In this document: positions 49,621-64,000 of the stretch, piece after piece
How positions within the stretch are numbered: position 1 is the first letter of the stretch
Layout of the letters: the number at the start of each line of letters is the position of its first letter
Notes under the pieces: model-generated
What the model saw: the letters and a program-made list of their open reading frames with translations, nothing else
What the model was told of the DNA's origin: nothing
Database searches by the model: none
Assembly (NCBI RefSeq): GCF_900496995.4
Contig: NC_044009.1
Coordinates: 52,578,505 to 52,642,504, forward strand
Origin: Aquila chrysaetos chrysaetos
Lineage: Eukaryota; Chordata; Aves; Accipitriformes; Accipitridae
Direction of reading: 5' to 3'
Length of the DNA stretch: 64,000 nt
Translations under genes and position numbers: made by a program

Positions 49621-52600
49621 ATGTTCTATAAAAGTTTTAAATTAAAGAGAAGTATTTGATGTAAACAAGATGATTTGGCCAGTGGCTTTCAAGTATAAAG
49701 CTTAGTTGTTTTATAACATTATTTTAAATTTATATTTCAGGCTATATTACCAGCTTTTTATCTGTAATTCCCTAGGTTCTTGCAGATCTCTTAGAAAAGT
49801 ATTATTTGGCCACGGAGTTACATAGCACTTTAATTTGGCTGGTTTGATCCAACCTCTGCTTTTTTACTTTTGACGTTTCTCTGTGTGATAGTCTACCTTT
49901 GTTACACTTAAAGAAAAGATAATTCTCCAGTTTCTTCTATAATAAAAAACTGTACAGATAAATACTTTAGCTTTTCAAGAGTCTTTATTCTACAAAATTA
50001 CTTTCTTTATACCCTTGTGGCTAAGCCTATCCCCTAGCTCTCTTGCAACTTGCCTGCTTCAGAGATAATTAAAGTTTTTATAACTTTGTCTGATCTTTGC
50101 ATTCTCTCTTAGCTCATCTGTTACATCCTATGTTTTAACTACCAGAGTTTACTTACACAGCTTTGAAAGAAAAAAATGTGTTCCACATCTCTTGTGCTGT
50201 TGGCATGATAACCTCTAACCTCTGTGGTTCCATTCTCTATTTTAAGGCATACGGAAAAAAAGAAATTTTTCATACTCTTGCCACTTTGTGTATTTCTTAA
50301 TGATTTGTCTTTTTTTTTTAATGTATGCTTTCCTTTTTTTTTTTTTTTTTTTGATGGTACAGTTTTTACTGAGGTCTATTGTGTAAACATTAAACACTTG
50401 TCAGTTTTGTTTCTGAAACTTTTCCAAGTTAACTGCTGTACTACTAAACCATTGCATTAGACTCAATAAAGACATCATAGCTTCTTTCCACAAATAAATC
50501 AGTTGCATTTTTGTCTCCTGCTAAATAGACATTCTTAAGATGTGAAAATCTGTTACAAACTTAGTATAGCATTGGAAAAATGGTTATATATTAAATAGCT
50601 AAAACTGGTATATTAAGTCTTTAATTAGTCTTTTACTAAAATATTGTTCATGACTGGCACATCTCTGTAACTCCTGCCACGTTCATTTAAGAAAAATATC
50701 TTATTCCTGGGTGGAAATTTAAAACTGAAAGTAGACCTTTTTAAAAATGGATGAAGACATGATTTCTGTAATATTTATCTTTAATATTAATTTTCACAAA
50801 TGGCTAAGCAAAATCTTTTGTGAAGATGATGATCTGAAGTGAAGATTGCTCCAGATACTTGGGCAAACAAATAATTATTCGTAATGAAATTCAATCAGTA
50901 AAATTTCAGCTTGTATCTTCCCATATACATACGGTATGCTGCCTACCAGGTGCTTCATATGGACACTCATATCTAAACACTGTTCTCAGTCATGTGAGTT
51001 AGAGTCTCTTTTTTGCACAAGAAAGTACACAGATAAGTAGTTCAGGAGAAAAAAAGGAATTTGCCAGTCTGAGTCAAGAAAAATGAAAAGAAATTTTACT
51101 TTACAATAGGTGTGCATACAAGAAAATGGAATGAAAACAAAACCTCAATTAAAACTCAGAAGCATATTCTGGGAAAAAGTTATAGAAAGGAAAGAATTTA
51201 TTGTGGATAATTCAGGGTACTATTAAATGTTTAACCGCCAGATCAAAAGGAAATAGCAGAGCTGTTTCAGCAAGAGGTCCTTAAATTTATTGGTTTATTC
51301 TTGCTTTGCATTTACAATAACATGGCATTAGATCTTTCTTGCATATCCTGTTTTATCCCCCTGATGTTTCTCTCCTTCATGGAGCCACCCCGCAAAAAAC
51401 CTGGGGCATGCACATGAACCTGTATAGAATATACACCAAATAATATCCTTTGATATTATAGCAACTGCAGGTACAAAATTTATTTCTGAAAAAGAAAACC
51501 TCTGCAAATAGCAGTAGCCTTGGCTTTCCAGCATTAATTATTTTTCAAGTTAACCCATGTAAATCATGTGAAAAGTTAACACTGCATAATACAAAACCAC
51601 CATCAACATTTCTCATGTTATGATAGTCATACTTATGCCACAGTAATACATTTCCCATTACAGCTCCTTCTTCTTAATTCATAAACCATAAAATATAATA
51701 ACCACTAAAAAAATGTATGGTTGGTTTTTTGTTGTTGTTGTTTTGGTTGATAATACTAAATATGAATACAGCATTTTTTTCCTTAAAACCATAAAATTTA
51801 GTTCATCAGATATCTGCATCATTCGACTTCATTTGACCTCTGTGCTTGGAAAATGCATATATATAGAGCACTTTAGATTTAGTCAATATATATTACATTG
51901 ACAATAGTAGTTATGTATCTACTTAATTCTATCCTCAAAGTGCCACTGTTTGTCTGCATGTGTATTACTTTGGCCAGTTTCACTGATTCCTCCTTCCACA
52001 GTGCGCTGCAGAGTTAAGCAGTCCGAGGATTTAATTGGAACAATCTTCAGAGCTCTCTCAATGCCTACAGGAGGATATTCTAAAGGTTTAAGTTAGCCTC
52101 AACCTCACAAAACACCCGCCAGAGCTCCCTGTAAAGCCAACTGAGAGAGGCTCCTCCAGAGAGGGCTCTGGAGCAGGAACCTCAGCTGCCCCGATTTACT
52201 TGCTGAGGAGTACCCCTCTCTGTTGGCCATGGAGCACGCCAAAGGATATTAACTTCATTATGCTACCATTATTAGATTTTGTGAACCTGTACATACAGCT
52301 ACATAAGAGTTCTCTACACAATGTGCTACAACAGGCTTTTTGAAACACTTGGCTTTTTAATCCCTTATCTCTTCTGCATTGTGAAACTTTTGGTGACGTA
52401 GCTGTCCAGCCTTTGCTGACAGTGAGCATGCTTTAGCTGTAGCCCAGCAAATAGAAGCCATACATCCAACAACTTGTTTATATTTTGTCCATCTTTTTGT
52501 ATTTCATCTTGGCATGAAAATGTCTTATTTCCTCCTTCGTGATTTTCCCAGAACGCTTATGAACAGGCCCTGGTAGCCCACCTGGTAGGACTGGGGTCAC

Positions 52601-55600
52601 ATAAGAACAAAAACATTAGTGACTTAGAAGCCTAAACAATTGATTTCAGGACAACATAGGCTCCTGCAAGACTGTGTACTTTTCAATAGTGCAACGCAGA
52701 AATTCCCGAGTTGGCAGCAATAGCTTCAAATAGCTCTGTACCACAAGCCAAAATGGTCACATTTCTGTCAGGACTTGAGCATGGAGATGCACGATGGAAA
52801 GGCACTCTGTTGTGCACTACAGCCATACCACAAAACCAGTGCTTTTAGTAATTTTACAAGAAGAACAGACTTTACATGGGCTGTCTATTAATATGGTTAC
52901 TTGGGCTGGAAGTGATGTGCTGATTCCTTCTTTTCTTTCTTTGAATACTGAAATAAGGATATAGCTAGTGCAGACTGAATTATTCTTGTATAATAGAGGC
53001 CTTACAAAGTTATTACTCAAGCAGGATAAGCTATAACATTATGAATCCACAGGTATTGTGTTAATGACTGGTTTCTTCAGCTTTGTCCAGAACACTACCA
53101 TTTAAATGTACTGCTGTGGTTAAAGCAGTGAATGAGGGAGAAATTGAGTCATTCGATAGACATAGATTGTAGTTAATGTTTGCATAATTTTATTTAATAA
53201 TGTTACATTTTTTTATGAAAACATCTATAAAATATGAAAAAAGAATGCTCCAGTCACTATTACTGCTCTAGGATTTTAAGACACGTTTTTAATTCTCCTT
53301 TATCTCCTTATTCCTGTCCAGTAAAGGACCAGAGACATCAGATTAAAATTGTTTCCTTGGATAACACAATATATTGAAGCACCTTTTTTTTTTCTCTTCG
53401 AAGTCATACTCAGGTGATACTCACTCAGTGGAAAGTACCTACTTATGTCTTCACTGTAGAGTAAATTATACACATTTCTAGCAGACACTGGTTTGTCCTT
53501 TATTGTTAGGCTTTTATTTCATTAATAACTTGCACCAGCCTATCATTTTAGACATCCACCAGCTTTGACTGTTTTTGCTCAGGGACAGCACACTGAAGAG
53601 ATTTTCAGGACCTCACCAGGGAAGTAGATTCTGCTAGCCTTAGTGTCTAGAGTTTCTTTATTGAATAATAGGAAGCCTACTCTTCCTTGAAAAATAAGGA
53701 TGATGTGAGTCTGCTTTGTTTGTGATCTCCTTTATACAGAAGTGAGAAGGTTTGCCACCCTCTTGTGTAGGTGGTTCAAAATAAGAATTGAAACCATGTT
53801 GTAATAGATACACTTTTACACTGTTATGTTAGCTCAAGGAGGCTTTGGAGTCACCGACTACAATGAACTCCCGATGACAGTTTCTATTCTAGAACATTGT
53901 GAAGCACCAAGCAGCTTTTACAGAATGTGTGAATGTATGTAAATAACCTAGAGCAATGGTACCACACTAACTGACACTCCTGTGCAAAAGCAGGAGTATG
54001 ATGTTAGAACCTTATTCTGTACTTCTAACTCAAGAGAAAAGTGATAATGTTAACTCCATACCTGCTGACAGCTAAAATTTCACCAAAATCTTCTTTAAAG
54101 TCTTGAGGGAAGTGGAGGGTTAATGCCACAGTCTCACGAATTCAGTGTTGTTCATTTCTTGACCTGGTTGCTGTGATATGCCTAAAACCTGCAACAAGAA
54201 AGAAGGAACAGCATCACAAACTTCCTGAGCATAGAGCTTAAGAATCCTAACACCATCAGTGTGTTAAAAGCGTTCTCAGGTAACTATGCTACCTGAAGAC
54301 CTTCTGTCAATTACAAGATGAGTTTAACCAGAGGTTGAATTAGGATTTATTTGTGTTGAAATCATGCAGTCATAGAATAAAAAAAGGATAGCAGAAATAA
54401 AATTTAGATGCTGTTGTCAAACTATGCAGACATAAGGGAGAATACACCTGGAAGACAAAAGAAGATGAAGAGAGAAACTTGGATGTTTGGTACAACTAAG
54501 GTGCTGTATTTTAACAAATTATCTACTGCAGTGTGCAAGCTAAACCAAAATCTTTAAAAGTCAGTCAGTGAAAGAAAACACCACAATGAAATTCAAAGAG
54601 GACTGGAATAATTTTCTTTCAAATCAATATATTTTCCAAGTGATAATTATTTTTCAGAGATATGAAATAGGGAAGTCAGAGGTACCACAAATCATACTAG
54701 TATTTTCCCTTTACAAAATGAAAAAAAAAAAAGGAGTATTGAGAAAAAAGAGAGAAAATGTCAATAGACTTCAAAGACTGGAAAAAAAGAAAGTTTATGA
54801 GGACATGGTGTGAAATGCTCATCTCAAAAATCAAATGAGGAATAATATTTGTGGAAGAAGTCTTCATAAATTTCTGTCATAACATGCAGTGTTCTTGTAA
54901 TTGACAACATCTGGGGAGAGAAGAAGGAATTTGACAATAGGAAGCATATGATGCAAAAGGCTTGCAAAAATTACGGGAAATGAAATATTTAATTATCTTT
55001 TACATATTCAGAGACATTTGAAAGCATTTCCTCCACTAGCATTTTCATTTTGGTAAGCACAGAGTAATGAGATCAGATCGGGTTATTTTGCTTCTACATG
55101 TATAAATGTCTATGCTGCCTCCCCCCAAAAAAGACAAATTGAAAAAAAGCATTAAAAATGAATGAACGATGTTACAGCTTTGTGGCAGGAAATCATATTT
55201 TGAGTTCAGATGCAAACAGCATTCTTTCAAATCACAACTGATCAACAAAACGAACATGGCCAGGATTAATTGGCTATAGTGGGAGTCTAATGACTGCAGG
55301 AAGGAAAATATTGATGGGGCTGATACCAGAGGAAAGAAAAAAACACCTTGAGATTCTGCAATGTCAGTGAAAAATAGAAAGATTCATCTTAAAAGGAAGG
55401 AACAACTGGAATAAAAAAAAAACAAGAAGGGCCTCAAGTTTCTTAGAGTAAGGTACCAGCAGCAGGAAACCTAACTGGCGAATGTGAGTGAGCAGATGAG
55501 TGGCACAGTTTCACAAAGCCCTCTTTTGCCACAAAACCCAATAAACCCACAAAGTTTGGCTTGACTCCATACCGGTACATCTATCTTCTATCCGAATGCA

Positions 55601-55851
55601 CTCCCTAGAATTACAGTAGCTTTTGCTGGTGTTCAGAGGTGCCAGCTGAATACAGCCTGGCGCCTACCCTACAGCCTGTTTCTGTATCATTTTAACTACA
55701 TAAATTGGGAAACAGGAGTACTTAGAAGAACCCAGGGTATACATCTATGGATACTGCAAGTGTTAAATCTGTGGTTTCAAATTCTTTGAAGTATTCCTAA
55801 TAAGCAGAAGTTTGTAAACAATTTATATGCTGCTTTATGCTCACATAAAAT
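49621..55851. other. Intergenic, strongly AT-rich
   Basis: No gene recognised. Simple sequence includes T19 at 50334-50352 and A12 at 54721-54732. Open frames are Lys/Asn- or Phe/Leu-rich, as expected from composition. Confidence 0.4.
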
Positions 55852-55891
55852 AGAACAGTTTCAGATGATGTCAATATGTTGAAACTGTTCT
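55852..55891. repeat. Perfect 12-bp inverted repeat (hairpin)
   Basis: AGAACAGTTTCA (55852-55863) and TGAAACTGTTCT (55880-55891) are exact reverse complements separated by 16 bases. AGAACA/TGTTCT halves resemble glucocorticoid or androgen receptor half-sites, but the 16-base spacing is not the canonical 3. The stem is too short for a typical microRNA precursor. Confidence 0.85.
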
Positions 55892-58800
55892 CTGACTTTA
55901 ATTAATTGATGAATAGGAAAAAAAAGTCTGAAACTAACCAATTCTTAGTTGTAAATAATGCACCCTATTTTGTAAGAACTTAATTAGAAAGGGTTTCCCT
56001 TTCAGCAGTAGAGCACTCATAATTCTATTAGAAAGTCTGAAATAAACAGGCTTAGAATTGGGCAGCTGTTCACAAATTAGCACTGTCACAGAACTCAACT
56101 TTTTTTAATCCTTTTATTATGCAGACTCAGGATTTACTTCAACCCACAGTACACCATTATACTTGCAATTTAACTCATTCTTAGCTATGTGCTGCTTCAG
56201 TATGAGTGAACCTACACAGAAACACATTGTTCTTTTCAGCTCATGCAGAGAAGCAGAAGGGTATACTATTTCTTTTGGTGGAGTTACAAACCTTAACTGA
56301 GGTAGGAAAAAGTTAATGGTTGATAGCAACCTAGTACATTCTGTCTTGTGCGAAATTTTGACAGCAGCATTGAAGGAGGCAATTAAGCCACTTCCAGGTT
56401 TGAACGTTACTTGGAGGCTGACTACAACACAGCAGATGCTCTCCCAAGGTGTGGGTGGCATCTTCCCACCACAAGAAAGATTTCAGTGAACCGCATGGTT
56501 TCAGATGGATTCATATAATTCCTTGCAAAATTAAACCAAATTAATGCATTTTTTTAACACGGGAAATTCTGCAAGCAATATGAATGACATTTGGGTAATG
56601 CCTCAGGAAAACATTTGGAAAGAGTACTTACAAAGGGAAATCTAATTTCTCCTTTTATAGTAGACTGCGTTTCTTTACAAGTAATATTTCTGTTATTGTT
56701 GTAGGTACCAAGGCCAAACCCCTCTGCATTTAAATGGAGTAAACGCAAATGTGTTGTGAGACACCGAGTTTACACCACAATGGGTAATGACTGTTCATTT
56801 ATTTGTAAGTATGAACATTTGCGGTTTATTTTTGAGCCAAAAAGATTGTTGGCCGCTATTATACGCATGAAAATGTGATATCTCATTTAAAATGTGGCAG
56901 CAGTTACTGACAGAAGCAAAACTAACCCCCAGAAAACACTGTACATAGAATATCTGTTTTCCAAATATGAATGAGGTCACCCTTGGATGTGATCTATGTG
57001 TTATTAAAATGAAAGATTTCCCTAGGCAGAAAGCCATTAAGCCTGAATTAATGCCATAAATATCTAACAGCTACTTCAGGTGAATAATTCTGATTAAAAT
57101 ATCACTGTAGTTTTCTCAAATCACACTCCATGAATATTAGTCTGGAAATTAAGAATACAATGTTTAGCACATACTAACATGCTTATACATGGTACAGTGG
57201 AGAATTTGCTGCGAGTTTCATTAAGTATTTGGTGGTGTGCCTTTGGCAGGGAGAGGAGGTACCACTGGTGCCTCTGGCATAGTCCCAGTTCAGTGGCTGC
57301 AGTGCCCACTCGGGATGACAGGACTTGGATTTAATTTCCTCCCCTGCCTAGGAGAACTTCAACCTGCAGCTCCCATTTCCCGTGAGAGCTTGGGAGACTG
57401 CTGGCTAATGAGGCAGGAAGGAAATTTCTCTCAGTCCATCCTATTAAAGTCGTATCACTTTGTACAGAATCATTAAGTATTAATTGGGCCAGAAAGAAGG
57501 TAGGGTGATGCTGTGGATAGTTGGGTCCTAAGCCTGCCTCCAATCAATGATTAATTTTCTCCTGTTAAAGAACCGTTAGAGCAGGGACTTGGACCCAGGC
57601 CTGCTCACTCGGAGTGGTATGAAATTACCATCCATTGCTGGCACGTGCGGGGACACAGGGGGATGCAGCGCAGAGACTGCCACCCTTACACTGACCAAAT
57701 TCGTAATGCAGCACAACACTCTCTGCATGCAGCAGCAGCATGTAAAAGCAGAGTTTCTAGACCTTTGTGTCCCTCTGCCTGCAGCGGATAGCTAACTTGC
57801 TACCTCCTGAGGCTGGGAATATACCAATTCCTACAATGCAGAGCTGTACAAGCAGGGATATTTGAAAAAGCTCAGCAATGAAGTGCCCTGTAGACCTTGC
57901 TCACTGGCAGACTGTCTGCACACAGGTCACACCTGGGAGACCAAATGTATGAATTCAGGCCTCCTCGAGCAGAGTTGAGAATTATTTACAGGTCTTCCAC
58001 ACCCTTGATGAATGATTTATGCACTGCCCCACTGGGTTGAAAGAAGGCAGCAGGCAACTATGCCCCCTGAGTTTTGTGCGAAGTCCAATTGAAAAGAGAT
58101 GCTCAGAAAAAGTCTACTAGACCAGACAAAATGATACCTCCTAGGCAGCATCAGCCCGAAACACCACCCAATTATAGTGTATTTATTTGCCCACTGATAC
58201 CTTTTTTTTGTAAGCAGCAAGTGCATTTAGAGTATCATTTGGTTCATAGTTAAAGGAAGGGTGATCTTGATTTTAAAAAGAATGCTCATTGTACTTCCGA
58301 GTTACAGATATGCAATTACACATGTGAAACAAAAATGAGAATAATAATACAGATAACTACATTTAGCCATTGCCATCTCAAAGGAAGAGAAACTTCCTAT
58401 TCACTGTCAAGGGAGTAACTCAGATGTGCCTGGGTTTGCCAACCTCCCTTTTCCCTGTGTGAATTATATCTCTTGTGGCTTATGAGTTGTTTCAAGCAGG
58501 ACCTGCACATAGCTAGATCAAACTCCTGTTATCATTTCGTGTTTTCTATTCAAGACTGCCATTTCTAACGGTTTTACTCTATTTTCAAGAACTCTAATTG
58601 AACTTGTAAAACATTATTTTTCCTCTGAGTTGAGACCAAAAAGACAGTAATCTCTCTGATCAACGCCTCTGAGGTTTCCAAGAGAACATATGCTGAAATC
58701 CCAAAGGCAGTTTTACGGTGTGAATTCAAGACACTTTTTATTTCTAATAAGAAAGCTATATGACTTCCAATATTCATAAAGCATTGTTTCTATATAAGAT

Positions 58801-61800
58801 TTTGAAGTACAATTTGCCCTTCATGCAGATGGAGATTGGAAGCACAGATTAAGGGGAAAAAAAACCCCAAACAGTTGATAGTATAATGCTAGTAACAGAA
58901 GTTTTAATTTTAAAAAAGGAGATCATTTGAAGGGGAAAGATAAATTGTATTGACAAAGAAAATTGAGTTTTACTAAAATGATGTCTTCATTTATCATGTA
59001 AGTTTTACTAAGAACGAGCTAGAGAAATGATTAGAGTAAACGTGATTAAAATTGTTACTGAGGTTTGGCAAGGTGGCAGATCTTTATCTGACACCTAAAA
59101 CATTATTGAGAATCAAACAAATGTTACAGATATGGAAATCTGATGCATTTCTAGACAGAGGACCAGATCCTGTCCTGCATAAAGGAAAAAATATTAAACT
59201 AGCTCAGCTCCATGATCTAAGGGGCTAGGATTGCAACTGTGGTCCCCCAACAGAAGCAGTTATGTATACTGATTTTTGGGGATCTTTACCATGGATTTAG
59301 GACTTGGAGGAACGCTTCATCTTTAGCATTCCTAAAGGAACAGCTAAAGGGAAAGGCTTCATCTTTATTAGCACTTTAAACCTGCCCAGCACCATCCTCT
59401 GGCACTGGGACCAACTGGCATGGAATGGCCTCTTCCTCCACAGGTGAATATGCAATCCAATTTTAGCATCTGTGTGCGGATACAGAAATGCCCTTTAGAA
59501 TTTTATTTACTATCTATCTATTTGGGACAAAGGGTGCTTCTCAATTAAGCACTCAGTTAAGGACTCTTGTCTTAATATAATCACCACGATGGTGATACAG
59601 AAGTAAAAACATTCTGTATCGCATAACCAGTTCACTCAATCTTTTAGGCAGTGATTTTTATTCTAAAGTAAATCAAGAGTGACTAACCCACCCTCTCTCT
59701 ACTCTGAGAAGGTAGACATATCACCTGGGAAAAAACCCGTACCTTAACTTTCCCCTTCCATCGCAAATGAGTTTTCTTAGCTTAATTGACTTCATGTGTT
59801 TTTATGCCCTTCCTGTTTTTAACATCCAGTCAAAATGAAACCACTTCTGGCCTAAAATTAATGGTAAGTCACAGGTAATGAAAAATCTGTACTTCAGACA
59901 CTCCCACAATGAATGAAACAGCTTCACTGAGAAGGGTATAGAAGTAATAAACTTGTAATAAATGTCAGAAAGATGTGAGCCCTTTATTGGAAAAAACCTC
60001 ATGTACTGCTTTTAACAACTGAAGCTGTCAGTTATATAAATGATAATGTGCATTGAGGGAAAGTAAGCTATAAATCCTTTATTTCTGAAATGAAATTTTA
60101 TCAAACATGAAGAAATAGGTTGATGACAAAATTAGTTCTCTGGTAATGCCAAATATAGATGCATCTGGCTATCAGTGTTTTGAGTTCAGAGCAAAAAGGA
60201 TTTTCCCAAATATTTTCTTGCATCATGAGTGCTTTGCATACAGAAGTGCCTGTGTCCTTTTGATCATCCTCACCCTCAGGCTGAAAACAATTCTGGAATA
60301 TTATTTTTACCATCACTAACTGGTACTGAGCAGAGATTTGAGTGCCAGTTCCAGTATGCACATAGTCAAACAGCCGGCTATTGCATTCAGAGAAACCAGG
60401 AGAAGAAACATTCTTTACCATCTTCCAACACAGGTTGATTCACCGAGTAAATACAGACCTTGGGGTGTTCAACACTGACTTCTCACTGGACCTGAAACAG
60501 AGTTCACTGAGATTTGAGATTCTTCCTGGGTCCATAGCTGTAGAAAGAGACTCAAATTCAGTGTAAAGGTTTAGACTCGGTTCTGTGTGTTTTCCAGCTT
60601 TACTGATCTTACTCGTCTTTTAAAATTTGAAGCAGATTGATGCATCTAAGTAAGATGCATGCAAAACATGGAGCAGTATTAATGCTAATGCCCTTACTTC
60701 ACTTCCATTATCAGAGAAAGATATTCCATTATTTAATTAAGAAAACAGAAGCAGAGGTAAATGATTCCAGAAAGATGGATTCTAGCAAGAAGCAGCCCAA
60801 GGTTTACCCCTTATAAATAAGGAAGGCAAGACACAGGCAGTTACTAAGATGTGCAAGAAAAAAAGGAAATTAAATCACAAAGCCCAGATGACATTTGTCT
60901 AAGAGTCTTCAAGAAACTAAAGTCTGAAGTAACTGAACTACTGCCAAATGTATGTAATTTATCACTGCACACACCTACTATATCAGATGAGTGGACTAAG
61001 TGTCATGCTCTGCTTTAAAAAAGCTCTAAGATTTGTGTTCAAGACATAAAGGGAGTACAGGGCATAAAGTATTTAAATGCAAGGGTATTTCAACCTTCTC
61101 ATATAGGGCAGGAAAATTTATCTCAAAGGTTATCCCATTTCTTTTCAAATGGTAAAACCAGACTGTGTAGTCATACAGGAAGTCTCCATCAGAGGGATTA
61201 ACTGATGCATTAGCTGTGATTGCTTTAATGTTATAAATGATACTTCATGGGGTTGATGAATAGTTACATTTGGTTTACCTGTGGTTCTGCATTTGAAAAG
61301 GTAATATAGCAAAAGCAATAAAATTGAGTAAGTAGAACAGTATAGGCTGCTATTACCTAAAAAATAATAAATGAATTACACTGAAAGGCAGTATACATGC
61401 AATAACTGTCAGTCTGTTATCTATCAGCCCATTTTATTTCTATTAGGTGGTAGAAAACAGTTCTGTATTTTGTGTAATTATTGATATAAAATTCAGATGA
61501 AAACGAATTGGCTTCTTCAGCTTTGTTTTCCTTTCTGCATAAGATCATACACAAGTCAAAGGATTCGTTCTAGGAAATAAGTATACATAACCTTTTTCTC
61601 CAACCTCACCTGCCAGAAAAAAAAAGGTTACCTTCTGGCATGACAGATTGGTTAGAAGGTTGTGGTAGATATTAGAGTAGAGCTAGGAATACATTTTTTT
61701 TGGCACAACACTATATACATTTTAAATAATGCAACACAATGTTTGAAAGTACTTGCCAAGAAAAAGCACTGGTTTTATTTAAGCACTATTACATTCCAGC

Positions 61801-64000
61801 CTGTAAAAGCTTAGTAGACATGAACTTATGCAGGTCACACAATCAACCTACTGATAACCAGTCTGACTGTGATACCACTTACGTATCTGGAGAGCAAAGG
61901 GATGTTCTAAATTCCTATTTTCTCTGGGAAGGAAAAAGAAAAGTTCTAGTAGGACCCCCCCCACACACACAAAAGAGCATAGGGAAAGATGAGGATGAGT
62001 GGAGATGTGGAGTGGCTTTCATATAGGGGAAACGCAAGTGACCCGGACTTTTCTTCTGCCTGTAAAGGCTATGGGAGAAGAAAGACTGATGCCTGTGAAA
62101 TCACAGATGTAATTAAAAAGTATATTAAAAATGACTGTCCACTGTTCCTCAGAATACATGAATGGAAAACCACCCAGTGAGAATATCAAGCAGCAAGTAT
62201 ACAGCTAATGTGGTGAAGTCGAGGTACTTTTATACAAAATGTATAATTAATCTTGGAACTCTATGGCTCAAGCTGTTGTTGAAACCAAAAGTCAAAATAG
62301 ATTAAAATAGATGTTAAGAGAAATTCACAGAAGATCTACAAATAGATGTTAAATGTGATGGTCTGAATGCAGCCCCCTCACTGTGGAAACTCTACGCTGC
62401 TAATTGCTGGAAACACAGATTGCCGAGAGAAGAATTATTTTATATTTTGGCTATTTCTTATACTGTTTCCAAGCATCCATGCCAGATCACTGCCTTTGAT
62501 TCAGTCAAGTATGTCCATTCTTCTCTGATGTGCCCTTTAACATCATACATTAGGTATTACGGAATTTTTTCCTGAAAAATGGGATTCCTTTCATCATGGT
62601 TACTGGCATGTGGCCCACCCACGGCAAGTTATAAAACAGATGCTTTGGTGCAAACACCACGCTGTTACACAAGCCATACATTCAAAGTTTGTATATTTAC
62701 CCTTGCATGTTTTATTCATTCTTGTACCTCTGTGGCTTTGTATTGCATTCCTAAATTTTCAGGAATACATTAATCTAAAAAGAACATGAATACTATGTAG
62801 TGACATATAATTTAAGTTTGGAGACAGAAGTCTTTCCTTGGCCTTATGTATCATTTGGCTAGGATATATTAAAGGATATGAAAACCAGAAAATAACAGCA
62901 GACAAACTAGATGGGTTACTGCAGAACCACTGACATGACTGAAGCAGAGTTGCTTAATACACCCCACTTGTACTGAAATCACCTGGAACTGTGAATGATC
63001 AACATCTTTAACACTGGGACAAAGACAATACTGAAGACAGACGTCTTGGTATGCACGGAGGAAATAACTGCTATTACAGAGGAATCTAGTTCTGAACAAC
63101 TAGGGAAAAATGAAGCATTAAAATTTTTTGACACAGAAAGTATCTTTTATACGTTAGTTTAAAGATCTGTGCAGTTGCACTGTCAGGAGCTTGTTGAGAG
63201 CAAGTATCTTAGTACCATTTGGAGGTTTGTTATTTTCATGAATAAAGATAGCAGTTGTCTTATTATATGAACTAAAGGGAAAACTATACTGAGAAGTGAA
63301 CGCTTCTTTCCTATGACAGTGCATGGTTACTAGTCAGGTGGCGAAAAAAGTCCTTCCATGAGACAAAACTACACTGAAGTATTTTCAAACTGCTCTTTCA
63401 AACAGGTGGCATGCCCAGAACCTAACACGGCATTAGGACTAAATGAATAAGGCACTCCCTGAATTTTGCTGTTTCTTTTTGTATTTATTAATTTTGAAGG
63501 AGAGTATTGTTTTAAGGGTGCCAAACTCTTGTGGATTGTTATTTTCTTCTACCATGACTTTTTCCTACTTGGAACAAACATGCTACTATTAGTATTAAAA
63601 ATGAACAGAGAAAAAATACTTTGCACTTACACAGGCAACATCCATTTCTGCATCTTAACATACAGGAAGCAATTAATGCTTACAACACCCGTGCGAGGTT
63701 AGAGATAAGAAAGCTGCAATGCAGAGAAACTGACTTGCTCATCCTCAGAGAAGCATGTTAACTGTGGATTTCCAGTCTTGCACTCTAGCACTAGACTGAG
63801 TTCTCTGCTTTGCTTAAATTGAGTCTAGCTTACGAATCATTTAATACTTCACAGGCTATATATCACATACACTGAACAGACTTTGTACCCCAAAGAGATG
63901 GTAAAAAATTCTGAGCAATCTTTTGGTATGTTTTGAGAAAAGAAACAAAGGCCATCAAATCATTCATTTAAATGTTATTTTATTACATTGCTGTTATTAA
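55892..64000. other. Intergenic, AT-rich, to the end of the window
   Basis: No gene, RNA gene or recognisable recent repeat. Open frames are below about 120 codons and lack motifs. No exon of GALNT13, the next gene on the RPRM-distal side in mammals, could be recognised here. Confidence 0.4.

Noticed and set aside
42831..64000. Exons of GALNT13, expected on this side by mammalian synteny
   Set aside because: None of the conserved glycosyltransferase strings I would recognise appears in any frame.

Overview
This window reads as vertebrate nuclear DNA, most likely from a bird. The basis is a set of CR1-type LINE 3' ends with the avian-style tail (around 5967-6237, 9951-10220, 37465-37647 and 42779-42830), together with one clearly recognisable vertebrate protein-coding gene, RPRM (Reprimo). 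No prokaryotic features, rRNA, tRNA, CRISPR array or intact virus-like element were seen. The species cannot be fixed from the sequence.

Layout. The left end (about 1-7 kb) is GC- and CpG-rich. It holds the single-exon gene RPRM on the minus strand (2001-2354), its CpG-island promoter, a 13-codon upstream frame whose stop overlaps the RPRM start, and a G-rich upstream tract that passes into a 60-bp minisatellite. A U14/A14 hairpin lies in the presumed 3'UTR. A second CpG-rich block at about 6.3-6.9 kb carries a 14-bp tandem repeat and two YY1-like motifs, and could be another promoter. A minus-strand open frame at 627-974 looks exon-like but has no ATG, and I cannot name it.

From about 7 kb to the right end the window is non-coding as far as I can tell, and becomes steadily more AT-rich. 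It contains CR1 fragments, a few older LINE-like remnants, homopolymer runs, small palindromes and AT-rich stretches that may be conserved regulatory DNA. This fits the known mammalian order, in which RPRM sits alone in a large gene-poor interval between ARL6IP6/PRPF40A and GALNT13. I found no exon of those neighbours here.

Only one gene is securely present, so there is no pathway to assemble. The regulatory architecture around RPRM is the most informative part of the window. Many long open frames elsewhere start at non-ATG codons or translate simple repeats, and I treated them as chance.
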